Source: Betaproteobacteria bacterium (GTDB taxonomy: Bacteria; Pseudomonadota; Gammaproteobacteria; Burkholderiales; SG8-41). From it: 33,618 nucleotides of DNA. Where the stretch lies: the NCBI GenBank assembly GCA_016192835.1, contig JACPTJ010000478.1, forward strand, positions 1-33,618, written 5' to 3'. How positions within the stretch are numbered: the stretch's first letter is position 1; each line of letters opens with the position of its first letter. Under the pieces are notes generated by a model, which had not been told where the DNA came from, did not search any database, and was given only the letters and a program-made list of their open reading frames with translations. This document shows positions 24,128 to 31,589 of the stretch, one piece after another. Position numbers and translations under genes: made by a program.

Positions 24128-26545
24128 TCATTCGGTTACGTAATTTTCAATAATGGTCTGTCCCGTGATCGCGCGCCACAGCGCGTCCTGCGTGATCGGC
24201 AGGGTCTCGATGCTGGCGCCGAGCGGCGCGAGCGCATCGTTGATCGCGTTGGCGACCGCGGCGGGCGCGCCGAGATAGCCGGCCTCGCCCGAACCTTTTT
24301 GGCCGAAGGTCGTGAGCGGCGAGGGTGTGCAGTGATCGACGATGGCGAGCGCCGGTATTTCCATGGCGGTCGGAATCAGGTAGTCCATGAAGGTGCCGCT
24401 TTCGAGCTGGCCGTCCTCGGTGTAGGCGAACTTCTCGTAGAGCGCGGCGCCGATGCCGTGGGCGATGCCGCCGTAAGTCATGCCGTGCACGATATCCGGA
24501 TTGATCATGACTCCGCAGTCGTGCCCGCACACGTACTTGCGCAGCGACGGCTTGGCAGTTTGCGGATCGATTTCGGCGTACACGATGTGAGTTTCAAACG
24601 CGTAGCACGGGTAGATCTGGATTACGCCGTCGACGGTCGGCAGCGCGCCGCCGGTGGGGACTTCCCATACGAATTTCGCCTGCAGCCCGGGCTCGAGTCC
24701 CGCCGGCATCTGGTGAAATTTGCGGTGCGCGATTGCGACGAGCTCATCCCACGTCATGCGTTGTTCGGGATGGCCGCGCACCGCGGCATTGCCGTCCCGA
24801 TATTCGATCGACTCGGTTGTGCAGCCGAGGTTGTGCGCGGCGATTTCGATCAGCGTCTCCTTGATCTTGCGCGCGGCGCCCGCCGCCGCGCCGCCGAGCA
24901 TGATCGCCATGCGGCTGCCGACGGGACTGTTCGAAGGCAGCGCCGACAGCGAATCCGCGCGCACCACGCGGATGCCCGCCGGATCGCGTTCGAGCACTTC
25001 GCCGATCACGGTGGAGACGAGCGTCTCGTGGCCCTGGCCGGACGAAGAGGTGTTCATCACGCCGGTGATCGCGCCTGAAAGATCGACGCGCACCAGGCAC
25101 GAGTCCATCCAGGTCGTCGTGTCGTTTTTCGGATTGAACAGCGGCTCGAACGCGGAATTGCCGCCGCTCGGCTCGAGACAGGTCGAAATCCCGATCCCGG
25201 CAAGCCGTCCCGCGCGGCGCGCCCGATCGCGCTCGACGACGAGCGCCGGGTAATCGATTGCCGCGAGCGCCTTGTCGAGCACGGTGTGGTAATCGCCCGA
25301 ATCGTAAGTCGAGCCGCTCGGGATGCGGTACGGAAACTCGTCCTTGCGGATCAAGTTTTTGCGGCGCAGCTCGATGCGGTCCATGCCGAGATGGCGCGCG
25401 ACGTGGTCAAGCGTGCGCTCGAGCGCGAAATTGGTGGGCGACTGGCCGAATCCGCGCACGGCTTCCTGCGGCGTCTTGTTCGTCATCACGGAAGTCGGCT
25501 CGTATTCGACGGCGGCGATCCGATAAGGCCCGCAGATCGCGCTGACCGGCTTGCCGAGCTGCAGCGGCGCGCGGCCCGCGTAGGCGCCGACATCGTCGAG
25601 CGCGCGGATTTTTAGAGCACGCAGGGTGCCGTCGCGGTCGAACGCGACCTGCATGTCGAAAATCCGGTCGGGGCCGTGCGCGTCCCCGCCGCGCATGTTC
25701 TCGAGCCGGTCTTCGATGAGACGCACCGGCATGCCGAGGCGCCGCGCGAGATAACCGACGAGCACCGTGTGCTTGATGCCGCGCTTGACGCCGTAGCTGC
25801 CGCCGACGTCCACATCGTAATGCACGCGCACCGCGTTGCCGGGCAAACGTAGCGCGCGCGCCGCCTGGTCCGGATACTTGGGCATCTGGATCGACGCCCA
25901 CACGTCGAGCATTTGCTGGCCCGGGTCCCACTGCGCCGCAACGCCGAACGTTTCGATGGGCACCGTCGCGCTGCGCCCCCATACCGCGCGCAGCGCAAGC
26001 TGGTGCTCGGCCTTGGCGAATGCCTGCTCGACCCGCCCCCACACGAAGCGCCGATGAAACAGCACGTTCGAGCCGTGCGCAGGATGCACGAGCGGGCTGC
26101 CGGCTGCGACTGCCTGCTCGGGATCGATCACGTGCGGCGTCGGCTCGTAATCGACTTCGATGAGCTCCGCAGCGTCTTCAGCGATGGCGCGCGTGTCTGC
26201 TACCACTGCCGCGACCCATTCGCCGGCATAGCGCACGACGTCTTTCGCGAGCGCGTAGCGCGTAACTTTCGGCGTATCGACGCCGATCGCGAGCGACTCG
26301 GTGGCAGCGCAGAATTCTTCACCGGTCAGCACGTAGTGCACGCCCGGCACCGCCAGCGCGGCGTCGGCCTTGATCGAAAGTATCCGCGCGCTCGGATACG
26401 GCGACGCAACCAGCGCCACGTGCTTCATCCCCGGCAGCGCGATGTCGGCCACGAAGCGCCCGCGTCCCATCACGAAGCGCGGGTCTTCCTTGGTACGGCG
26501 CTTTTTCCCGATGTAACGGAAAGTGGTTCCCTCACCCACGATCAA
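24128..26545 (-). CDS. Xanthine dehydrogenase-family molybdopterin-binding subunit (CoxL-like large subunit)
   Basis: KEDPRFVMGRGRFVADIALPGMKHVALVASPYPSARI...DVGGSYGVKRGIKHTVLVGYLARRL...EAVRGFGQSPTNFALE. Start uncertain: TTG 26599, TTG 26545 or GTG 26539. Confidence 0.92.
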   Translation of the reverse strand: MIVGEGTTFRYIGKKRRTKEDPRFVMGRGRFVADIALPGMKHVALVASPYPSARILSIKADAALAVPGVHYVLTGEEFCAATESLAIGVDTPKVTRYALAKDVVRYAGEWVAAVVADTRAIAEDAAELIEVDYEPTPHVIDPEQAVAAGSPLVHPAHGSNVLFHRRFVWGRVEQAFAKAEHQLALRAVWGRSATVPIETFGVAAQWDPGQQMLDVWASIQMPKYPDQAARALRLPGNAVRVHYDVDVGGSYGVKRGIKHTVLVGYLARRLGMPVRLIEDRLENMRGGDAHGPDRIFDMQVAFDRDGTLRALKIRALDDVGAYAGRAPLQLGKPVSAICGPYRIAAVEYEPTSVMTNKTPQEAVRGFGQSPTNFALERTLDHVARHLGMDRIELRRKNLIRKDEFPYRIPSGSTYDSGDYHTVLDKALAAIDYPALVVERDRARRAGRLAGIGISTCLEPSGGNSAFEPLFNPKNDTTTWMDSCLVRVDLSGAITGVMNTSSSGQGHETLVSTVIGEVLERDPAGIRVVRADSLSALPSNSPVGSRMAIMLGGAAAGAARKIKETLIEIAAHNLGCTTESIEYRDGNAAVRGHPEQRMTWDELVAIAHRKFHQMPAGLEPGLQAKFVWEVPTGGALPTVDGVIQIYPCYAFETHIVYAEIDPQTAKPSLRKYVCGHDCGVMINPDIVHGMTYGGIAHGIGAALYEKFAYTEDGQLESGTFMDYLIPTAMEIPALAIVDHCTPSPLTTFGQKGSGEAGYLGAPAAVANAINDALAPLGASIETLPITQDALWRAITGQTIIENYVTE

Positions 26546-26555
26546 ACGATCCCCC

Positions 26556-27071
26556 TCACCCCTTCCCTCTCCCGCCAGGGGAGAGGGAGCCTTCTGCAAG
26601 CCGCGCGGCGGCGTGTTTCACCGCGCCCACGATCTGCTGGTAACCGGTGCAACGGCACAGGTTGCCGCCGATCGCCTCGCGGATCTGCTCGTCCGTCGGG
26701 TGCGCCGTCGCGTCGAGCAGCCCCCGCGCGGCGATCAGCATCCCCGGCGTGCAGTAGCCGCACTGCAGAGCGTGCAGATGACAGAAACTGTCCTGCAGCA
26801 CGCTCAAGCTACCGTCTGGCTGCGCGAGCCCTTCGACGGTGGTCACGCGGTGGCCGTCCGCCTGCACCGCGTACATGAGGCAGGACCGTACCGGCTCGCC
26901 GTCGAGCATGATGGAGCACGCGCCGCAGATGCCGTGCTCGCAGCCGACGTGCGTACCGGTGAGACGTAACCCATCGCGCAGCCAGTCGACGAGCGTGAGC
27001 CGCGCCGGCACCTGCGCCGTGCGCTCTACGCCGTTGACCACGACTGCGATCGGATACAGCGTTTCGCTCAC
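26556..27071 (-). CDS. (2Fe-2S)-binding subunit (CoxS-like)
   Basis: CEHGICGACSIMLDGEPVRSC and CGYCTPGMLI...CRCTGYQQIVGAVKHAAA; C-terminus EGSLSPGGRGKG is encoded by a palindromic repeat. Confidence 0.94.
   Translation of the reverse strand: MSETLYPIAVVVNGVERTAQVPARLTLVDWLRDGLRLTGTHVGCEHGICGACSIMLDGEPVRSCLMYAVQADGHRVTTVEGLAQPDGSLSVLQDSFCHLHALQCGYCTPGMLIAARGLLDATAHPTDEQIREAIGGNLCRCTGYQQIVGAVKHAAARLAEGSLSPGGRGKG
26564..26588. repeat. Dispersed palindrome at the coxS/coxL junction
   Basis: TCCCTCTCCC...GGGAGAGGGA arms, preceded by two CCCTCACCC units (26529-26537, 26552-26560). Confidence 0.75.
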
Positions 27072-27946
27072 TGGTTGCCCTGTGCCTGATCGAAAGCTGC
27101 GCGAAGCGCGCGCACGGCGAGAACCGCAGCGAGGTGCTTGCGATAACCCGCACTCGCGTGCAGATCGTTGCCCGGGTCAAGTTCGATCGCGGCGTCCTGC
27201 GCCACGCTCTGCACGACGGCTGCGTCGAGCCGGGTGCCGAGCAGGTGGGCGGCGAGCCCGGGAAACGCGAGCGGCGTTGGTCCGCCTCCGCCCAAACCGA
27301 AACTCGCGCGGATACAGCGACCATCATCGTCCACCGCGATCTGCGCCGCTGCCGCGACGATCGCAAAATCGCCGTGGCGCCGGCTGACTTCGATGAACGA
27401 GGACCCGCTGCGACGCTCGGGCCACACCGGCCAATGAATTTCCTCCAGGCATTCATGCGGCTCGGTCGCGGTCGCGAGCGGCCCGGCGAAGAATTCGCTC
27501 GCCGGCACGGACCGCACGCCGAGCGTTGAGCGCAGCATCATGCGCGCACCGAGCACCTGCGCTGCGAGCGGCAACTCCGCGGCGGGGTCGGCGTGCGCGA
27601 GACTGCCGCCGATGGTGCCGCGATTGCGGGTCTGGATGTGTCCCACCCAGGCGAGCGCCTGCCGCAGCAGCGGCACGCGCGCGGCGAGCGCGTTGTCGCG
27701 TTCGAGCACGCGTTGCCGCGTACACGCGCCGATGCGAACGACATCCGGTTCGAGCGCGATGAATTTCAGCGCGGCGATTTCGTTGATGTCGACGAGCCGG
27801 CTCGGGCGCGCGAGGCGCATCGCCATCATCGGCACCAGGCTCTGGCCACCGGCGATCAGCTTGATTGCATCGCCGTCCTGGCGCAACAGTTCGCACGTTT
27901 CCCCGATCGAGCCCGCGCGCACGTACTCAAACGAAGCGGCTTTCAA
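27068..27946 (-). CDS. FAD-binding subunit (CoxM-like)
   Basis: MKAASFEYVRAGSIGETCELLRQDGDAIKLIAGGQSLVPMMAMRLARPSRLVDIN...RNRGTIGGSLAHADPAAELP; 4-nt overlap with coxS. Confidence 0.95.
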   Translation of the reverse strand: MKAASFEYVRAGSIGETCELLRQDGDAIKLIAGGQSLVPMMAMRLARPSRLVDINEIAALKFIALEPDVVRIGACTRQRVLERDNALAARVPLLRQALAWVGHIQTRNRGTIGGSLAHADPAAELPLAAQVLGARMMLRSTLGVRSVPASEFFAGPLATATEPHECLEEIHWPVWPERRSGSSFIEVSRRHGDFAIVAAAAQIAVDDDGRCIRASFGLGGGGPTPLAFPGLAAHLLGTRLDAAVVQSVAQDAAIELDPGNDLHASAGYRKHLAAVLAVRALRAAFDQAQGNQ

Positions 27947-27988
27947 AATCCGACCTTAAATCGCACTAAGGAACTTCCGATACATAAA

Positions 27989-28018
27989 CAAAACGCCCCG
28001 CGCTTGCGGGGCGTTTTG
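27989..28018 (-). terminator. Strong rho-independent terminator (symmetric), 3' of the ompA-like gene
   Basis: CAAAACGCCCCGC-gctt-GCGGGGCGTTTTG, 13-bp perfect stem with A/T flanks. Confidence 0.9.
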
Positions 28019-28085
28019 CAATCGGGCCGGCTTCGCTGCGCGAACAGCGGTCAAGCCGTCCGCGAAGCTTGCCGTAAGCAGGTTG

Positions 28086-28619
28086 TCATTCGCAGAACTT
28101 GGTGACGGGCACCGGTTGCCGCGATCCCACGCCTTCCCAGAAGACGAGCTTCGGGTTGACGCCCTTGCTCACCAGGTACTCCATGACCGCCTTCGCGCGA
28201 TTTTCGGACAGACTGTTGTCGCCCTCGCTCGCTTCCAGGCGATCGCTATGGCCGGAGACGACCACCGAGCCGACATCGGTCGGACGCTTGTCTTTGCCCG
28301 CGCCGCTCGCCACCGTCGTCACGATTTTATCAAGCTCGGCCTTGCCGCCATCCTTGAGTACCGCGCTCTTGAAATCGAATGCGCTGTTGCCCTGGGCGAG
28401 CGCCTTGAGCATGACCGATTCACGCCCTGGTTTTCCAGGTTTCGCGCCCGGTTTCGGCTTGGGCGCTGGTTTGACCTTGATTCCGCCCATTTCAACCGCG
28501 ACGCGCCGGTTCGGCTGGAGGCACTCAACCTGCTCGGGACCACCGGTAGTTGCGCATGCGCCCAGCAATGTTGTTGCCACGATACCAACCAGTCCTAATC
28601 CTAGTTTTGACGTTCTCAT
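28086..28619 (-). CDS. OmpA-family lipoprotein
   Basis: MRTSKLGLGLVGIVATTLLGAC lipobox; FDFKSAVLKDGGKAELDKIV...VVVSGHSDRLEASEGDNSLSENRAKAVMEYLVSKGV OmpA-like domain. Confidence 0.92.
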   Translation of the reverse strand: MRTSKLGLGLVGIVATTLLGACATTGGPEQVECLQPNRRVAVEMGGIKVKPAPKPKPGAKPGKPGRESVMLKALAQGNSAFDFKSAVLKDGGKAELDKIVTTVASGAGKDKRPTDVGSVVVSGHSDRLEASEGDNSLSENRAKAVMEYLVSKGVNPKLVFWEGVGSRQPVPVTKFCE

Positions 28620-28925
28620 TCTGCTCTCCTCGTGTGAATGTTTCATAAGTAATCTGCGCGACGTCCGCACGACCGATGCATCCCCTTACATACCCGGTTG
28701 TCATGCAGGATGACCGAGTTTACTAAATTTTCGGGCCGTGTGACAGATTGCCGCGCAAGCGGTGCGCGGATTGCAACACGCCGGCCGCGGAGCGCCGCAT
28801 TATCCGCAGGCCCAACACGGCTGCCAGCGCAGATCGACCTTCTTAACCGTAAACACGCCCTTGGGCTTAAAATCCATCATTTCAATGGTTTCATTAGGTC
28901 GCAGGCGTCCAGGAGCGAAACTTAA

Positions 28926-30560
28926 ATGACCGGCGGCAACCGTGGCTACCCTGACCTGCACGAGCATCTGGAGACGCTCAAAGAGCGCGGGTTCCTCCTG
29001 ACCGTCGAGGAGCCGATCGACAAGGATTCGGAGCTGCACCCGCTGGTGCGCTGGCAGTTCGTCGGCGGGCTCGACGAGCCCGAGCGCAGGGCGTTCCTGT
29101 TCACCAACGTTACCGACGGCCGCGGCCGCCAGTATTCGATCCCCGTCGTGGTCGGAGCGATCGCCGCGAACCGGGCGATCTACAGCGCCGGGATGGGCGT
29201 GCCGGTCGATCAGATCCAGGCGAAGTGGGACCGTGCGATCGCCAACCCGGTTCCGCCGCGCGTGGTCTCTGAAGGCGTATGCCAGGAGGTCGTCATTACG
29301 GGCGCGGCATTGCAGGGCGAGGGCCACGGGCTCGACATATTGCCGATCCCGATCTCGACGCCGGGTTTCGACAGCGCGCCGACGCTGACTGCAACCAACG
29401 TGATCACGCGCGATCCCGACACCCTGGTGCAGAACATGGGCACCTACCGTGCCGCGCTGAAAGCGCCCGACCGGCTGGTGGTGCGCATGGCGACCCGCGT
29501 CGGCGGCGCCGGCGGCTACCAGCATTACCTCAAGCACCAGGGCCGCGGCGACAAGACGATGCCGTGCGCGATCGTGCTCGGCTGCCCGCCCTACGTCGCT
29601 TTCATGGGGCCGCAGAAACTGCCGCTCGGTGTCGACGAGTTCACGGTGGCGGGCGGACTCGCGGGCGCGCCGATCAACGTGGTCAGGGCGAAGACCGTCG
29701 ATCTCCTGGTTCCGGCCGAAGCCGAGATCGTGATCGAAGGGCTGATCGATACCGAATATCTCGAGCCCGAAGCGCCGTTTGGCGAATCGCACGGCCACGT
29801 CGCGCTCGAAGAATACAACATGCCGATGCGGGTCACCGCGATCACGCATCGCAAGCATCCGATCATCCCGTCCTACATCAGCCAGGTGGCGCCGAGCGAA
29901 TCGAGCGTCATCAAGCGCGTCGCCTACGAACCGTTGTTTCTCGCGCATCTGCGCGATGCGCTCGGCATCCGGGGAGTGAAGCGGGTTTCGCTGCACGAGC
30001 CGCTGACGGGGCTGCTGCGCGTCACGCTCGTCACGATCGAGAAAGGCACGCCGCGCACCGAGATCTGGCGCGCGTTGCATGGCGCCGCGTATTTCAAGGG
30101 CGACTGCGGCAAGATCTGCGTCGCGGTCAACGACGACATCGATCCCGACAACGCAAACGCGCTGCTGTGGGCGATGGCTTACCGCATGAATCCGGTGGAC
30201 GACGTGCAGACGGTGCCGCACCGCGGCCAGGGCCACGGGCCGAAGCGCGAGCACGATGACGATGAGGACTCGACGCTGCTGATGGACGCGACGATGAAAG
30301 GCGACCTGCCGCCGCTCGCGCTGCCGAAGAGCCAATACATGGAACGCGCCAAGGTGATCTGGGAGCGTCTCGGCCTGCCCAGGCTGCGTCCGCAGCCGCC
30401 GTGGTACGGCTATTCGCTCGGCGACTGGCTGCCGCAGTGGGACGCCGCAGCGCAGCGTGCTGTCGATGGCCGCTATCTCGAAAACGGCCGCATCAGCGAA
30501 AAATTGCGGCGCAAGGGACTCAAGCCCGAAACCAAATTCCGGCCGGACGGAAAAACGTGA
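28926..30560 (+). CDS. UbiD family (prFMN-dependent) decarboxylase
   Basis: DLHEHLETLKERGFLLTVEEPIDKDSELHPLVRWQFVGG...IPVVVGAIAANRAIYSAGMG...APFGESHGHVALEEYNMPMRVTAITHRKHPI. Confidence 0.94.
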   Translation: MTGGNRGYPDLHEHLETLKERGFLLTVEEPIDKDSELHPLVRWQFVGGLDEPERRAFLFTNVTDGRGRQYSIPVVVGAIAANRAIYSAGMGVPVDQIQAKWDRAIANPVPPRVVSEGVCQEVVITGAALQGEGHGLDILPIPISTPGFDSAPTLTATNVITRDPDTLVQNMGTYRAALKAPDRLVVRMATRVGGAGGYQHYLKHQGRGDKTMPCAIVLGCPPYVAFMGPQKLPLGVDEFTVAGGLAGAPINVVRAKTVDLLVPAEAEIVIEGLIDTEYLEPEAPFGESHGHVALEEYNMPMRVTAITHRKHPIIPSYISQVAPSESSVIKRVAYEPLFLAHLRDALGIRGVKRVSLHEPLTGLLRVTLVTIEKGTPRTEIWRALHGAAYFKGDCGKICVAVNDDIDPDNANALLWAMAYRMNPVDDVQTVPHRGQGHGPKREHDDDEDSTLLMDATMKGDLPPLALPKSQYMERAKVIWERLGLPRLRPQPPWYGYSLGDWLPQWDAAAQRAVDGRYLENGRISEKLRRKGLKPETKFRPDGKT

Positions 30561-30566
30561 TCCGTA

Positions 30567-30611
30567 GTTCGTGGTACGTAACGCCCGAACCACGAGCAAC
30601 GAGCCACGAAC
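30567..30611. repeat. Inverted repeat between convergent genes
   Basis: GTTCGTGG 30567-30574 / CCACGAAC 30604-30611 with internal GAACCACGAG variant. Confidence 0.5.
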
Positions 30612-30617
30612 CTCATT

Positions 30618-31100
30618 TTACGATTTGGCCCGCTTGCGTCCGGCCGATCGTAGCGTCATGTCAATGGCCTTGGTGCGTCGCGCCCTCTTGAATTCGGCAA
30701 TTGCGGCGGACAGACGACGTTTCAGATTATTGTCGCCGGCATTAAATTTGCCTCGCTTCGGATGGCCGCCGAACCGCCTGCTGGGCGCGGGCGCGAACCA
30801 ATCGTCATTAAACGGAAGCTTGACGCGGTTTCCGATATCGAACTTGGTATCGAGGCCAAGTCCCGCATGCGGATCACTGCATTCGATCTTGAGCTCGCCG
30901 GGATGGCGGTCATCAACGCCCTCGGAAGTGCCGTAGGCGACGGTTACAAACACTTCGGTTGAGCCGTCCGGCAGTTCGTATTCTTCGACGTCGATCACCA
31001 AGGCCGGCCGTTCTTCAGGGCCGGGCTGGCGAATCTGGTCCTGTGGAAAGCGGCATTGCACGATGTCGCCGGCCTTGGGCGACGCGTAGTACTTCGCCAT
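30618..31100 (-). CDS. PemK/MazF-like toxin family protein
   Basis: PKAGDIVQCRFPQDQIRQPGPEERPALVIDVEEYELPDGSTEVFVTVAYGTSEG, MazF/PemK-type N-terminal fold pattern. Confidence 0.75.
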   Translation of the reverse strand: MAKYYASPKAGDIVQCRFPQDQIRQPGPEERPALVIDVEEYELPDGSTEVFVTVAYGTSEGVDDRHPGELKIECSDPHAGLGLDTKFDIGNRVKLPFNDDWFAPAPSRRFGGHPKRGKFNAGDNNLKRRLSAAIAEFKRARRTKAIDMTLRSAGRKRAKS

Positions 31101-31106
31101 GCGGGA

Positions 31107-31415
31107 TCAGAACAAAGATTCCTTTCGAACCCGCTTGCCGCGGGGTTTCGGCGCCCGCGAACGAATATCCAGGAGTTGTCCGGCGGTCAGCGTCGGGTAG
31201 GGTTGCTCTTCATCCGCCGCTTTGCGTTGCCCACCCCCAAATACTTCGTCGCGCAACCGGGCAATCGCAAGGTGCAGGGTCTGGGTCTCATTGAAGCCCA
31301 ACGTTTTTGCCACTTCGCTGAACGTTTCATGGCTCACGGTGGTGACCGTGTCATCCTTGAACTTGAAGAGGAGCGACTTGCGCTTGGTTGCCACAGATTT
31401 GCTCGTCGTCGGCAT
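31107..31415 (-). CDS. Putative antitoxin partner of the PemK-like protein
   Basis: Small basic ORF immediately upstream (6-nt gap); VTTVSHETFSEVAKTLGFNETQTLHLAIARLRDEVF could be RHH-like. Confidence 0.6.
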   Translation of the reverse strand: MPTTSKSVATKRKSLLFKFKDDTVTTVSHETFSEVAKTLGFNETQTLHLAIARLRDEVFGGGQRKAADEEQPYPTLTAGQLLDIRSRAPKPRGKRVRKESLF

Positions 31416-31454
31416 TTCGGTGTCCCGCGGAAAGAGTTGAGAAGATATGCTAAA

Positions 31455-31482
31455 TATATACTTTTTCTAGATTCCTGGTCAA
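31455..31482 (-). promoter_or_regulatory. Putative promoter of the PemK-like TA operon
   Basis: Minus strand TTGACC (31482-31477), 16-nt spacer, TATATA (31460-31455). Confidence 0.5.
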
Positions 31483-31589
31483 GATGTATCAGGGGCGAGG
31501 GCTATAATCGCATTATGAGTGCAATTCCTCAGGGCAAATTTGGACATCCAAGTGAATCAGGTATATCTCGATCCTTTCGATCGCAAGCG

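Noticed and set aside
24128-27946. Aerobic CO dehydrogenase (coxMSL)
   Set aside because: Subunit order fits, but the large-subunit loop reads EAVRGFGQSP rather than the form I CODH AYxCSFR motif, so only a generic molybdenum hydroxylase call is supported.
28800-30599. 599-aa minus-strand ORF opposite the UbiD gene
   Set aside because: Spurious antisense ORF of a GC-rich gene; the plus strand carries clear UbiD motifs.
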